A stretch of 64,000 bases of DNA from Undibacterium sp. KW1 (GCF_009937955.1 NZ_AP018439.1:5828001-5892000), one strand, 5' to 3'; counted from the stretch's first letter, positions 37,076 through 47,205 are shown. Numbers and translations: made by a program. Notes: generated by a model not told the origin, from the letters alone.

Positions 37076-39460
37076 TTAGAAATCTGCCTGGAAAGTGACC
37101 GAGCTAAAGCGTGGTGCACCCAGATAGTAGAACACACCTTTTGCAGTAATACCGCCTGGGTATGGCTGCGCGTTAGTGATGTTGAAGCTGGATGGGTTAC
37201 GATACTTTTCGTTGGTCAGGTTACTGATGCTCAGACGGATAGTTGGTTTTTTGAACCAGCTGGTGTTCGGGAATTGATAACCAGCATCAAAGCCCAGCAA
37301 TGTGTAACCAGGTACGAATTCATCATTCGTCATGGTGGCAAACTGGCCGCCTGTATATTTCATTTTCAAACGTGTGTACCACACTGCTGTTTCATACTGC
37401 GCGCTCAGACCAGCTTTCCATTCTGGCGTCAAGGTCATTTGCTTGCCAGCTGTTGGAATATAGAGGCCTTTGCCAACTTGCAGATCGTCCTGAATTTCGC
37501 TCTTCGCGTAGCCTACGGAACCGTAGAAGGACCAGCCATTCACTGGTGTATTACCCAGTTCAACTTCGAAACCCTTGGTCTTTACTTTACCGACATTGGT
37601 AACAGAGCTTTGAGCCGCCACAGGGTCGTAAGCAGTTGCTTGACGTTCACTGAAGTTGACAGAGTAAGCTGTGACTTGTGCTGTCAACTTGTCACTTTGC
37701 AAGCGATAACCCACATCAAGGTTATAAGAAGTTTCTGGAGGTACTTCTGCGAAAGTAAGTACGCCGTTATTGATCGCAGCATTATTTGTGGTTGCATAAA
37801 CGAAGTTCGGCGGTACCTTCATATTACGCGCCAAACTTGCAAATACCTGATTGTTATTATCAATCTGGTAGCGTGCTCCCAACTGTGGCAAGGCTTTGGT
37901 ATAACTACGTTCGATGTTGTAAGTGGTACCGGAGTTCGTACCTTCGTTGGCGTAGTTAGTGAAATTACGCTTCATGGTTGGTACGCGCAGACCCAGATTG
38001 ATGGTCAGCTTGTCATTCAACAGACTGATGGTATCTTGCAGCGAGAACTGGTAAGCAGTACTGATCGTTCTCCAGTCACGGCTTTGGAAAGGTGTGCCAT
38101 CTGGACGGGTGATACGGCCTTCTTTCAACCAGATATCAGCTGCGTTACCGTTGGCATCAACAGCAACCATAGGGCCGAACTGCTCATGAGTTGCACGTTC
38201 ATACCAGACACCAGCCAGGATTTGGTGGTTGTCGATAGTGTGAACGACAGAAGCAGTTACACCAGGACGGTTGGTACGTGTCACACTACTGTTGGCAACA
38301 ATGACTTTATCCAGCGTATCGCCGTCACCGTTCAGATCAACAGCGGCAGTTGTTTTGCCTGTCGTTGGATTCAGGAATGCAGATTCAGTTTGCAGACGTT
38401 GTTGTACGCCACCTGTACCATAACCATACCAGTAGTAAGGCACAACTTTGACATCAGTATTTTCACCGATACGGAATTTGCCAGTGACAGAGAAAATCGC
38501 GTTTTCAAATGGATTTTTTGTCAATTGGTAGAAAGTGTCAGCATTGGCTACACTTGGATCATTGTCAGCCTTGCCCTTGGTCGGTGTGACGTGACCAATG
38601 AACTTGGTTGAATAATCATAGTAGTAACCATTTTTTGCCAGGTCAGCCAAATTGAATGTGCTGATGTTCTGGTTGATTGCGCGGTTATACAACAAAATTG
38701 CATTGATGGAGTTGAACTTGTCGAAGTCGATGCGGTAACCAGCGTCTACGTGGTTACGGTCTGCGCCGCCTTCGCCTTTCCATTTGTCAGCTTGCGCATG
38801 GGAAGCGGAGATGAAGAAACGGGAACGGCCATCAGCCCACAGGCCTGTGTCGTAACGCATGAAAGTCTTGGACAGTTTCAAACCACCCAGAGTCTGCATG
38901 ACGCGGAAACGTTTTTCCTTGGTTGGATCGCAAGTTGTAATACCGAAGTTACCACCAGTTGCACCAATCTGTGGGGAATCAACGTCAGTCGAACCTTGAG
39001 TCACAAACTGTGTACAGGTATTTTCCTGATCCACGAATTCTTGTGGGAACACAGAGAAGCTACCAGAGTCATTGACTGGTACGCCATTGATGGTCGCACC
39101 GATCTGGTCACTGTTAAAGCCACGCAATGTCAGACCACCACCAAACAAACCGGTTGCATCGTAGTTGTAGCTGTTAACTGCTGGCATCAGTTCCAGCGCT
39201 TCATAGGCATTGCCTGTAGGACGCTGTTTGGCCAGTTCTTCCGCTGTAATAGTACTACGTGCTTTTGGTGCATTCTCTTGTACCATCAAGCCCATACCAA
39301 CTTTTTTGCCGGTGATGGTGACGCGGTTTGCATCAGGCTGCTCATTGGATTCTGTCTGCTGCGCATAGGCAGAGGACATGCTCAGGCATACCAGTTGGCA
39401 TGCGACTGCAACCATCGACAAACGCGATGGAAATGCGGACGATTTGTTTGATTGTTTCAT
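37076..39460 (-). CDS. TonB-dependent outer-membrane receptor
   Basis: A 794-residue receptor with a signal peptide (cleavage near AYAQ-Q at about 34), a TonB box-like VTITGK at about 47-52, a plug domain (about 65-200; RPTGNAYEALELMPAVN, LTLRGFNSDQIGATINGVPV) and a 22-strand-type barrel ending in FQADF with terminal phenylalanine. No iron-siderophore marker is evident, so the ligand must be guessed from context. Two PurR/LacI-type operators lie 209-265 bp upstream, and the gene after it is a nucleotidase, so purines or nucleosides are possible substrates. GAAGC precedes the ATG. Confidence 0.92.
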   Translation of the reverse strand: MKQSNKSSAFPSRLSMVAVACQLVCLSMSSAYAQQTESNEQPDANRVTITGKKVGMGLMVQENAPKARSTITAEELAKQRPTGNAYEALELMPAVNSYNYDATGLFGGGLTLRGFNSDQIGATINGVPVNDSGSFSVFPQEFVDQENTCTQFVTQGSTDVDSPQIGATGGNFGITTCDPTKEKRFRVMQTLGGLKLSKTFMRYDTGLWADGRSRFFISASHAQADKWKGEGGADRNHVDAGYRIDFDKFNSINAILLYNRAINQNISTFNLADLAKNGYYYDYSTKFIGHVTPTKGKADNDPSVANADTFYQLTKNPFENAIFSVTGKFRIGENTDVKVVPYYWYGYGTGGVQQRLQTESAFLNPTTGKTTAAVDLNGDGDTLDKVIVANSSVTRTNRPGVTASVVHTIDNHQILAGVWYERATHEQFGPMVAVDANGNAADIWLKEGRITRPDGTPFQSRDWRTISTAYQFSLQDTISLLNDKLTINLGLRVPTMKRNFTNYANEGTNSGTTYNIERSYTKALPQLGARYQIDNNNQVFASLARNMKVPPNFVYATTNNAAINNGVLTFAEVPPETSYNLDVGYRLQSDKLTAQVTAYSVNFSERQATAYDPVAAQSSVTNVGKVKTKGFEVELGNTPVNGWSFYGSVGYAKSEIQDDLQVGKGLYIPTAGKQMTLTPEWKAGLSAQYETAVWYTRLKMKYTGGQFATMTNDEFVPGYTLLGFDAGYQFPNTSWFKKPTIRLSISNLTNEKYRNPSSFNITNAQPYPGGITAKGVFYYLGAPRFSSVTFQADF

Positions 39461-39988
39461 TGAAGCTCCCGAATCATTTTACAAATGGAAATAAAAATTA
39501 GTGCAAAACCCCGTCTATCATCTCAAGCCACCGCAACTGCCTGATGACATCCCCTTCACCGCTCGCTTTTTCGCCAAATTTTTTGGCTTTTTTTGTAACT
39601 GGTTGTAATTCCACAACAAACACCTGCGATGACATGTCACATTAGAAATACTTCTGGCTATTCATGCCGCGCAAACGATTGCTTTTTTTGAAAACTGAAA
39701 ATTTTCAACTGCGCAAACGATTGCTATTTCTAAACAAAAAACAGACGGACCTTTTTAAAGTGCGTCTATCTCCTAGTGACATCTTTAAACTTGAGCAATT
39801 TGCCGGGGCAAATGTCTGTCGATCAGATATTTTGATATGTGAAAATAGTCTATCACATAAAATTTTGAACTTGCAGAGTGTCCCATCCAATTATGAAAGG
39901 ATGATGACAAAGTGGTCTTAGGGGCAAGATTTTGTCACAATTGCGCGACAAATTATTATTTTGACACCAACTTTTATTCAAAAAACAC
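39461..39988. promoter_or_regulatory. TonB receptor upstream region
   Basis: A 528-bp AT-rich gap between the receptor start and the 3' end of the M48 protease gene, both on the minus strand. It holds the two PurR-like operators (39669-39725) and several A/T-rich dyads such as TGAAAATTTTCA. An 85-codon frame at 39664-39921 translates the duplicated operator and does not look like a gene. Confidence 0.5.
39669..39725. promoter_or_regulatory. tandem PurR/LacI-type operators
   Basis: The 15-mer GCGCAAACGATTGCT occurs twice, at 39669-39683 and 39711-39725, exactly 42 bp apart (four helical turns). Each is a partial dyad around a central CG and matches the E. coli PurR consensus ACGCAAACGTTTGCGT at 12-13 of 16 positions. 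The spacing on one DNA face suits cooperative or looping binding of a LacI-family protein. No such regulator gene is in the window. Confidence 0.55.
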
Positions 39989-40891
39989 TTAATTACCCGA
40001 ATATACGACGGGAGCAATGCCTTTGACATTGGTTTGATAAGGCGGCAAGGCACTGATACTGACACCTTTGGCGCGCGCGTACAAGGGCATGACTTCAGGG
40101 AAGTGGTTGCGGATTTCTGCAATACGGGTAGTACCGGCGGGGTGGGTAGATAGCCATTGTGGCGGCGCGCCCTTGCTGACCATACCCATTTTTTGCCAGA
40201 GTGCGACACCGGCACGTGGGTCATAACCGGCCCTAGCAGCAATATCGAGGCCGACGATGTCGGCTTCAGTCTCGTCACCACGCGAAAATGCCAGCATGCT
40301 GAACTTGGCCACACCACCAGCTACGCCACCCGCGATATTGGGGTCGTAACCCTTGGCACCAGCCCACAGTTCAGCCAGTTTGATACCCACATTCGCAACG
40401 GTTGCCTTGCCTGCACGTTCAGCGCCATGTTCGCGCAAGGCATGGGCAATTTCATGACCCATGACTATCGCGACTTCATCATCAGTCAGTTTCAAGGCAT
40501 CGAGGATGCCGGAGTAAAAAGCAATCTTGCCGCCTGGCATGCAGTACGCATTAACCTGTTTGGAGCCGATCAGATTGACTTCCCATTTCCATTGCTTCGC
40601 CCTTTCATTCCATTTCAGCGCATGCGGTATCAATTTATCGGCAATTGCCCGCAGACGGATAACCTGGGGATGGTTGGCCGGCCCCAAAGCACGCTTTTGC
40701 TCCGCCACCTGCATGGTCTGTGCATACTGCGCCGCAGCCTGGCTTTCCAGCGCACCGGTCGGGGCCAGTTTCCGCAGGACCGACATTTCACCTACCTTGA
40801 CGCCTTCCTGCTGCCCGCTATTTTGCGCATGAGCCGCAGCGCCCAAGGCAAACAGGCTGGAAAATATGAGTGCAGCGTGGTTCAGTTTCAT
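39989..40891 (-). CDS. M48-family periplasmic metalloprotease
   Basis: A 300-residue zinc protease. A signal peptide (LIFSSLFALGAAAHAQ) starts at the ATG at 40891; an upstream TTG at 40933 would put extra residues before it, so I did not use it. The catalytic motif HEIAH is at about residues 145-149 (VIVMGHEIAHALREHG). The third ligand is in the ETEADIVGLDIAARAGYDP helix (about 209-227), the M48B signature. Relatives such as LoiP and BepA take part in outer-membrane protein quality control. It ends without an obvious hairpin and stands alone. Confidence 0.9.
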   Translation of the reverse strand: MKLNHAALIFSSLFALGAAAHAQNSGQQEGVKVGEMSVLRKLAPTGALESQAAAQYAQTMQVAEQKRALGPANHPQVIRLRAIADKLIPHALKWNERAKQWKWEVNLIGSKQVNAYCMPGGKIAFYSGILDALKLTDDEVAIVMGHEIAHALREHGAERAGKATVANVGIKLAELWAGAKGYDPNIAGGVAGGVAKFSMLAFSRGDETEADIVGLDIAARAGYDPRAGVALWQKMGMVSKGAPPQWLSTHPAGTTRIAEIRNHFPEVMPLYARAKGVSISALPPYQTNVKGIAPVVYSGN

Positions 40892-41207
40892 GGCGAATAC
40901 AGGGCAAGAAGATACGCAGAATGATAAGCGCAAATGGGAGCCGTCTGGCTTTTTTTAAAGACCCTGCCTCTTTAAAAATTAAATACTAGCTACATAGGAC
41001 CGCCTGCTCATCTTGACTCCAGAAGCTCACGCGGCATTGCCAAACCTCTCCAGATCACTCACGCAAATAGCTCAATTACATTTTTCTGATAAAAAAATAA
41101 ATATTTCCGGAACAAAATAGTTTCAAATATGTCTATTCCTTATCTGCCTGTCCTCTAAACTATTTTCAGGGCGCAGGGGAAATATTACAAATAAGATAAG
41201 AAGCTCT

Positions 41208-42359
41208 ATGAACACCCTTTCCACTCAGCGCTCTAGCGGGCGCTATCAATATATTGATTTCCTGCGCGGCTTTGCAGCCCTGCTCGTGATTTACCAGCAT
41301 ACGATTGATTTTGCGTCGATGGCACAAGCAGATGTGCAGTTGAATGCCGTAGAAGTCGCCATCGCTCATTTCTTTTCCAAACAGATAGGCATAGGTGAGA
41401 TAGGTGTCTGCATTTTTCTCATGGTCAGCGGCTTTGTCGTGCCTTTCAGCTTATCGACTTATCCTGTAGAACCGCTCAAGACTTTTGTAATACACCGTTT
41501 TTTCCGACTGTATCCTGCCTATTGGCTATCAGCAGTCCTTGGTCTGGTGTTTGTATGGTGGCGTTGTGGTGTCAGCCAGGGTGGTAACAACATAGACTGG
41601 CTCATGTTTGCCGCCAACCTGACCATGTTCCAGGCTTTTGTCGGTATCGACAACATCATCGGTTCTTACTGGACCCTGGCACTGGAACTCTTGTTTTATT
41701 TTTTCTGTATCTATCTGTTTTCACGCGGAAAAATGACTTCTTTAAAGAGCATAGTGCTCTTGATGCTGGCAGTCTTGCTGTTACCTAAATTGTTCCACCG
41801 CCTGATGACCGTATCTGCTTATTCCGCGAATGTTCTGTTTTATCTGCGTTACATAGGCTATATGTTCTTCGGCCTTTTATACCGCGACTGGTTGCTGAAC
41901 AAGAATAACGCGTCTGGAAGGAAAGCCTTGTTTGTGCTCGTATGGACTTTTTTAATCTTTACCGGCCGGGACATACTGCACTTCTGGAATCTGGATACCG
42001 CTCAATTAAGATCCCCGGCTGCGCAACTGATTGCCATCACTATTTTCATTCTGACTACGACGATATTCAAGGTACAGGGAAAGCTGGGTAGTTTTTTAGG
42101 AAAAATCAGTTATTCCATGTACCTGTTCCATCCGGTAATTTTTTATCCCTTGTATACCTACGTCTGGAGAAGCTTGCCTACTGACTGGCAATCGCACCCT
42201 AACCTGTTCTTTGTGATGTCAGCCTTGTTGACGATTGCCTTTTCTTATTGCACCTACCGCTGGCTGGAGGAACCCTCCATCGCCCTGGGTAAAAAGCTCA
42301 CCCGGCAACGACAGGCAAGTGTGCTACCAACTATGAGCAATATGAAGGTTCACGTGTGA
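41208..42359 (+). CDS. acyltransferase 3 family membrane protein
   Basis: A 383-residue polytopic protein of the acyltransferase 3 (OafA/NodX) family. It opens with the family hallmark YQYIDFLRGFAALLVIYQH, with the conserved histidine of the first helix, and has FLMVSGFVVPFSLS, HRFFRLYPAYWLS and SYSMYLFHPVIFY. About ten membrane helices; no periplasmic SGNH domain is fused at the C-terminus. Members O-acetylate O-antigens, exopolysaccharides or lipids. It may modify the polysaccharide made by the cluster 15 kb away, but there is no direct link. It converges on metW with 29 bp between them. The 316-bp region upstream is AT-rich and shows no clear operator. Confidence 0.9.
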   Translation: MNTLSTQRSSGRYQYIDFLRGFAALLVIYQHTIDFASMAQADVQLNAVEVAIAHFFSKQIGIGEIGVCIFLMVSGFVVPFSLSTYPVEPLKTFVIHRFFRLYPAYWLSAVLGLVFVWWRCGVSQGGNNIDWLMFAANLTMFQAFVGIDNIIGSYWTLALELLFYFFCIYLFSRGKMTSLKSIVLLMLAVLLLPKLFHRLMTVSAYSANVLFYLRYIGYMFFGLLYRDWLLNKNNASGRKALFVLVWTFLIFTGRDILHFWNLDTAQLRSPAAQLIAITIFILTTTIFKVQGKLGSFLGKISYSMYLFHPVIFYPLYTYVWRSLPTDWQSHPNLFFVMSALLTIAFSYCTYRWLEEPSIALGKKLTRQRQASVLPTMSNMKVHV

Positions 42360-42388
42360 TGTTTAAGACAACCTGATGGAAAGGCAGC

Positions 42389-42991
42389 CTATTTTTTCCG
42401 TAAACGGAAAACCGCCAGGCTGCCACGCAAATTGGGCAGCCAGGTCACGGGCCGTCCCTCATGCAGGGCGACACATTCCATCACCTCAAGGCCAACTTCT
42501 GCTGCCAGCTCAGAAAAATCGAGTATCGTAGCGCAACGCACATTGGGAGTGTCATACCATTCATACGGCAGGGATTTTGATACAGGCATCTTGCCGCGCA
42601 ATAAGGCGGTACGGTGTGGCCAGTAACCAAAATTGGGGAAAGAGACGATAGCCTCGCGCCCTACCCTGGCAATATCCCGCAACAATGGTTCCACATGTTT
42701 CATCATCTGTAGCGAAGACAGGCACATGACGGTATCAAAGGCATTGTCTTCAAACATGCCCAGGCCATTTTCCATATCCTGCTGTATGACATTCACACCG
42801 CGCGTCGCGCAGGCAAGCACCTTGTCGTCAGCGATTTCTATGCCATAGCCATTGCATTGCTTGTCACTTTGCAGGTAATCAAGCATGACGCCGTCACCAC
42901 AACCGACGTCGAGCACTTGCGCCTGTGGCTTGATCCAGTGGGCGATGAAAGCCAGGTCAGGTCGCAGGACATTCAATTCTGAAAAATTCAT
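42389..42991 (-). CDS. metW: methionine biosynthesis protein MetW
   Basis: A 200-residue SAM-fold protein. Motif I is [15 protein letters not shown] (about 26-40); [15 protein letters not shown] and [16 protein letters not shown] follow, then the MetW-typical [20 protein letters not shown]. Its start codon overlaps the metX stop (ATGA). In betaproteobacteria and Pseudomonas MetW works with MetX in homoserine acylation; its precise action there is that of a partner protein. Full length. Confidence 0.95.
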   Translation of the reverse strand: MNFSELNVLRPDLAFIAHWIKPQAQVLDVGCGDGVMLDYLQSDKQCNGYGIEIADDKVLACATRGVNVIQQDMENGLGMFEDNAFDTVMCLSSLQMMKHVEPLLRDIARVGREAIVSFPNFGYWPHRTALLRGKMPVSKSLPYEWYDTPNVRCATILDFSELAAEVGLEVMECVALHEGRPVTWLPNLRGSLAVFRLRKK

Positions 42992-44175
42992 GCTGCTACT
43001 CCCAACAGGTCGGCTTTTGGTTCAGCTTGTAATTCAGCTCGCAATTCTGCTTCTATACGCTGGTAATACGCAGCAATCAGGTTCAGGTAACGCGGGTCGT
43101 CGAGCAGGAAGGCGTCATGCCCATGCGGTGCATCGATTTCTGCATAACTGACGGTGCGCTTGTTGCTGACCAGGGCCTTGACGATTTCACGGCTGCGCTC
43201 TGGTGAAAAACGCCAGTCAGTAGTAAACGAAGCGAGCAGGAACTTGGCCCTGGTCTGCGCCAGTGCCTTGGCGAGATCGCCTCCGGTATGACGGGCGGGA
43301 TCAAAATAATCGAGTGCCTTGGTGATCAGCAGATAAGTATTCGCATCGAAATAATCCGAAAATTTGTCGCCCTGATAGCGCAGGTAAGATTCAATTTCAA
43401 AATCCACACCATAACCAAACTGGTAGTCACCGCCTTTGAGGTCACGGCCAAATTTTTCTGCCATGTCATCATCTGACAGATAGGTTATATGACCTATCAT
43501 GCGAGCAACCCGCAAGCCACGGCGCGGCACAACATTGTGGGCATAGAAATCACCGCCATGGAAATCCGGGTCAGTCAAAATCGCCTGGCGCGCCACATCA
43601 TTGAAGGCAATATTCTGGGCTGAGAGTTTTGGAGTAGAAGCCACAACTACACAATGACGCAGACGGTCCGGGTACAGAATGCTCCAGGCCAGCGCCTGCA
43701 TGCCACCGAGTGAACCACCCATTACGGCAGCGAATTGCGCGATACCCATGCGCTCCGCCAACCTGGCTTGCGCATTGACCCAGTCTTCGACGGTCACCAC
43801 CGGGAAATCTGCACCATACGGCTTGCCCGTGGCAGGATTGGTATGCATGGGGCCGGTGGAACCAAAGCAGGAACCGAGGTTATTAACACCGATGACAAAA
43901 AACTTGTTGGTATCGACTGGTTTGCCGGGTCCGACCATATTGTCCCACCAGCCTACATTCTTGGGCTGGTCTGCATACACGCCAGCCACATGGTGCGAGG
44001 CATTCAGGGCATGGCAGATCAGGACTGCATTGGATTTGTCGGCATTGAGCTGACCATAGGTTTCCACCATCAGGGTATAGCCCGCAATCGAAGTACCGTT
44101 TTGTAAGGCTAAAGGCTCGTCGAACTGAAACGCTTGTGGCGTGACGATTCCAACTGATCCAGGTGAGGATGACAT
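42988..44175 (-). CDS. metX: homoserine O-acyltransferase (succinyl type likely)
   Basis: A 395-residue alpha/beta-hydrolase that acylates homoserine in methionine synthesis. The nucleophile elbow is [12 protein letters not shown]; the Asp and His of the triad lie in [16 protein letters not shown] and [27 protein letters not shown] is the family oxyanion region. I chose the ATG at 44175 because GGAAGAG lies five bases before it; an ATG at 44187 is also in frame. Pairing with metW is typical of enzymes that use succinyl-CoA in this group, though the acyl donor cannot be settled by eye. Confidence 0.95.
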   Translation of the reverse strand: MSSSPGSVGIVTPQAFQFDEPLALQNGTSIAGYTLMVETYGQLNADKSNAVLICHALNASHHVAGVYADQPKNVGWWDNMVGPGKPVDTNKFFVIGVNNLGSCFGSTGPMHTNPATGKPYGADFPVVTVEDWVNAQARLAERMGIAQFAAVMGGSLGGMQALAWSILYPDRLRHCVVVASTPKLSAQNIAFNDVARQAILTDPDFHGGDFYAHNVVPRRGLRVARMIGHITYLSDDDMAEKFGRDLKGGDYQFGYGVDFEIESYLRYQGDKFSDYFDANTYLLITKALDYFDPARHTGGDLAKALAQTRAKFLLASFTTDWRFSPERSREIVKALVSNKRTVSYAEIDAPHGHDAFLLDDPRYLNLIAAYYQRIEAELRAELQAEPKADLLGVAA

Positions 44176-44363
44176 ACACTCTTCCATCGGGACTTAACCC
44201 GTTATCAAAAAACTCAGGAAGGCTAAAAGGTGGGCTGAATGTGGGAAGGTGAAAGCTGCATTCAAGCTCGCTTTAGCCGTATTTATCATTCGGGATGTTT
44301 TCCGAACCGCGCCCGCAAGCTGATTTTCAAATCGGCGCAATAGGTGAAGGATAAACCAAATCC

Positions 44364-44388
44364 GGCACCTGGGTCAAACCCCGGTGCC
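44364..44388 (-). terminator. possible terminator between ptsI and metX
   Basis: A stem of nine pairs with one mismatch (44364-44373 with 44379-44388) and a five-base loop, 29 nt after the ptsI stop. The T-run on the minus strand is interrupted. The remaining leader to metX (44189-44360) shows only weak dyads (GGCTAAA/TTTAGCC) and no riboswitch that I recognise. Confidence 0.4.
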
Positions 44389-44416
44389 AGTGCCATGACA
44401 ATTTCTATGCAAGTCT

Positions 44417-46183
44417 TTAATGCAAAGTCGGCAATTGTGCGCCCATAGCCGCCAGGGTTTCCCTGATGGTTGCCGAATCATAGCTGCGCAGAATTTTTTT
44501 GACATGGCCCTGCAGCGCATCTAGCCGGGTATTCAGGATCTCTTGCTTGATCTCTGGCAGCAATGCTGCCGGCATCGACAATTCACGGAAACCCATGCCT
44601 GCCAGCAAGCGCGTCAGGCGGATATCGCCCGCCATGCCACCGCAGATGGAGACAGGGATACCTGCCCTTTCACCCGCTGTGATAATCATTTGCAAGAGTT
44701 GCAAAATAGCCGGGTGCAAATCATCATACAAGTGGGCAACCTCATGATCTGCCCGGTCTATCGCCAGCGTGTACTGGATCAGGTCATTGGTACCGACTGA
44801 CAGGAAATCGAGTTTCTTGACAAACATGGGCAGCGACAGAGCAGCCGCCGGAATTTCTATCATGGCACCGATGGCGATCTCTGCATCAAAATCCTTGCCC
44901 TCCTTGCGCAGTTCAGTCTTGGCCTGTTCTATCATGGCCAGGGTCTGGTCTATCTCAAAACCATGCGCCATCATCGGTATCAGTATCTTGACCTTGCCAA
45001 AAGCCGAGGCACGCAAGATAGCACGCAATTGCGTCAGGAATAATTGTGGCTCTGCCAGGCAATAACGTATGGCCCGCAAACCCAGGGCAGGATTGAGGAT
45101 ATTGTGCTCAGTAGTATCCAGTGGCTTGTCCGCCCCGACGTCAAGTGTGCGTATCGTCACCGGCCTGCCTTTCATGGCTTGCACTGCCGTGCGGTAGGCA
45201 TCAAACTGTTCTTCCTCTGTCGGCAGCTTGTGTTGCTGGCCGCTGCTTTCCATAAACAGAAACTCTGAACGGAACAGGCCTACCCCACTGGCACCTGCCT
45301 CCAGCGCATGGGCAGCATCCTGCGGCAGTTCAATATTTGCCAACAAGGTAATCTCGACACCATCCTGGGTAATCGCTGGCGTCTTTTTGAGTTTATGCAG
45401 TTTTTTCCTGGCCTTGGCCAGTACTGCCTGGCGTTCGCGGTATTGTTCCAGAACCAGGGAACTTGGGGCAACGATGACGACACCGGCATCGCTGTCTATG
45501 ATGAGCCAGTCATCCTGTTCTATCAGGCGAGATGCATTGCCCATGCCGACTACGGCGGGTATGCCAAGGCTGCGCGAGACGATGGCCGTATGGGAATTAT
45601 GCCCGCCTTCATCCGTGACAAAACCGGTGAAAGCAACATCGCGGAACTGCATCATGTCAGCCGGTGAAATATCTCTGGCAACGACGATCATATTGGCACT
45701 GCGCTCATCAATGCCATCGGAGCGTATGGCGCTGCCAGCAGTGCCGGTCAATACCTTGAGTACCCGCTCTGCGACTTGCTGGATATCGGCCTTGCGTTCG
45801 CGCAGGTAATCATCTTCGATTTCATCGAACTGGGCAGATAATTCATCAATCTGGCTAACCAGTGCCCATTCGGCATTGTAGTGGCGGGTGCGGATGATAT
45901 CGAGCGGCGCTTCCGAGATCATGGGGTCGGACAGAATCAGGACATGTACGTCGATGAAAGCACCAAGTTCAGTGGGTGCATCTACTGGCAAGTCTGACCA
46001 GATAGCCTGTAATTCCTTGTGTACCTGGGCGATTGCCAATTGCAGCCTTTGCACTTCGGCTTCGACCTGCTCCTGTCCTACCAGATAATGTTGTACATCC
46101 AGTGCTGCCGGCCGCAGCAGATGAGCGCGCCCGATTGCTATACCGCGTGAAACGGGGATGCCTTGCAGTGTAAAAGATGCCAT
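44417..46183 (-). CDS. ptsI: phosphoenolpyruvate-protein phosphotransferase (PTS enzyme I)
   Basis: A 588-residue enzyme I. Order: HPr-binding helical part, then the phospho-histidine site DEGGHNSHTAIVSRSLGIPA (active His198 in SHT), then the PEP-binding barrel with GLFRSEFLFM, RTLDVGADKPL, EIPAAALSLPMF and FLSVGTNDLIQYTLA. It takes phosphate from PEP and gives it to HPr. The ATG at 46183 lies close behind a GGGGGGA run; the open frame upstream begins at a TTG. It follows ptsH on the same strand after 325 bp and so may have its own promoter. Confidence 0.95.
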   Translation of the reverse strand: MASFTLQGIPVSRGIAIGRAHLLRPAALDVQHYLVGQEQVEAEVQRLQLAIAQVHKELQAIWSDLPVDAPTELGAFIDVHVLILSDPMISEAPLDIIRTRHYNAEWALVSQIDELSAQFDEIEDDYLRERKADIQQVAERVLKVLTGTAGSAIRSDGIDERSANMIVVARDISPADMMQFRDVAFTGFVTDEGGHNSHTAIVSRSLGIPAVVGMGNASRLIEQDDWLIIDSDAGVVIVAPSSLVLEQYRERQAVLAKARKKLHKLKKTPAITQDGVEITLLANIELPQDAAHALEAGASGVGLFRSEFLFMESSGQQHKLPTEEEQFDAYRTAVQAMKGRPVTIRTLDVGADKPLDTTEHNILNPALGLRAIRYCLAEPQLFLTQLRAILRASAFGKVKILIPMMAHGFEIDQTLAMIEQAKTELRKEGKDFDAEIAIGAMIEIPAAALSLPMFVKKLDFLSVGTNDLIQYTLAIDRADHEVAHLYDDLHPAILQLLQMIITAGERAGIPVSICGGMAGDIRLTRLLAGMGFRELSMPAALLPEIKQEILNTRLDALQGHVKKILRSYDSATIRETLAAMGAQLPTLH

Positions 46184-46508
46184 GCTGTGTCCCCCCAAAA
46201 TACTTAATCTCCGGGCCTTGTGATCTTGCCGCCCTGTCTTATTTCTAGCGTAACAATCCAGTGTACCGATGCATCGTTAAACCTAAGACCATCAGCAAAC
46301 CTGATGCCTGTTTTTGCTGATTCAATCAAAGAAGGACAAGGTAAACGAATAGAGTCAAAACAACAATGAAAAAGATGTTGCGATATGTTGCCAATTGTAT
46401 TATCAGTTGTTTTACACAGAAATTCTGCTTACAAATTCACCTTTGTTCATCGCAAAAAAATGATTGCTCATGCCGGATAATTTTCATTGATCCGTGTTTG
46501 TTTTCTCT
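46184..46508. other. ptsH-ptsI intergenic region
   Basis: A 325-bp AT-rich gap between ptsH and ptsI, both leftward. It is longer than usual for a PTS operon and probably holds a ptsI promoter. I see no hairpin terminator, operator or RNA gene that I could defend. Confidence 0.3.
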
Positions 46509-46778
46509 TTATTCGCCTTCACCAAACTTGTCATTGATCAGCGCTTGTATGGCATCAAAACAGGCTTGTTCATCCGCACCATCGGTTTCTAATAGAACTT
46601 TACTGCCCTTGCCCGCTGCCAGCATCATGACACCCATGATGGACTTGCCATTGACGCGACGGCTATTGCGGGTCAGCCATACTTCAGATTTGAATTTGCT
46701 GGCAGTCTGGGTAAATTTTGCCGATGCGCGTGCGTGCAAACCCAGCTTGTTGATGATTTCGATTTCCTGTTGAATCAT
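46509..46778 (-). CDS. ptsH: phosphocarrier protein HPr
   Basis: An 89-residue HPr. The phospho-accepting histidine is in NKLGLHARASAKF (His15 or 16 by count). The regulatory serine region is NGKSIMGVMMLAAGKG. It carries phosphate from enzyme I to EIIA. The stop of the upstream EIIA gene lies 19 bp before its ATG, with GAAAG-type ribosome signals, so the two are co-transcribed. Confidence 0.95.
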   Translation of the reverse strand: MIQQEIEIINKLGLHARASAKFTQTASKFKSEVWLTRNSRRVNGKSIMGVMMLAAGKGSKVLLETDGADEQACFDAIQALINDKFGEGE

Positions 46779-46797
46779 GCTTTACTTTCTTTCTCAA

Positions 46798-47205
46798 TTA
46801 GTTGGGTGATAAACGTACACGATTGTCCAGTCTGATCGCGCCATTCTGGCCACCAGCCAGCGCCATTTCCACTACGACATCGAGTACATCACTACGATAA
46901 GTTATAGCCCGCAACAACATGGGCAGGCTGATGCCGGCAATGATCGCCACGCGGTCCGGGTCACCCAGTTGCCTGCAGCAATTCGAAGGTGTCCCGCCCA
47001 TGACATCGGTGATCACCAGCACACCGGAACCATCGTCCAGACGCTGCACGGCTTCACGTGCGAGGCGGTTGACTTCATCAATATTCTGGTCGGCAATCAC
47101 GTCTATCGCTTCAAAGCGCTCTGGCATGCCACGAAATACATGGGCCGCAGCCTGCATGAAGGCCGTACCCAGGGGCGCATGCGTCATTAAAAGTATGCCA
47201 ACCAT
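46798..47205 (-). CDS. PTS EIIA component, mannose/fructose family
   Basis: A 135-residue cytoplasmic EIIA of the mannose superfamily. The phosphorylated histidine is in GILLMTHAPLG (residue 9). The ITDVMGGTPSN loop and the GISLPMLLRAITYR helix are typical. With ptsH and ptsI but no EIIB, EIIC or EIID gene it forms the incomplete, regulatory PTS common in betaproteobacteria. It lies between gshB and ptsH, the conserved order in this group. Confidence 0.93.
   Translation of the reverse strand: MVGILLMTHAPLGTAFMQAAAHVFRGMPERFEAIDVIADQNIDEVNRLAREAVQRLDDGSGVLVITDVMGGTPSNCCRQLGDPDRVAIIAGISLPMLLRAITYRSDVLDVVVEMALAGGQNGAIRLDNRVRLSPN

Noticed and set aside
37274..38611. 445-codon antisense frame across the TonB receptor gene
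   Set aside because: The minus-strand receptor is complete with plug, barrel and signal peptide. The antisense product has no domain and no ribosome site.
39838..39857. TGTGA and TCACA words near the TonB receptor as a fourth CRP box
   Set aside because: Ten bases separate the arms instead of six, which a CRP dimer would not bind in the usual way.
39664..39921. 85-codon frame with a repeated RKRLLFL segment
   Set aside because: The repeat is just the translated operator duplication. The frame has no ribosome site and lies in AT-rich control DNA.
44176..44416. metX leader as a SAM/SAH riboswitch
   Set aside because: I found weak dyads only and no conserved riboswitch core. A covariance-model search would be needed to say more.
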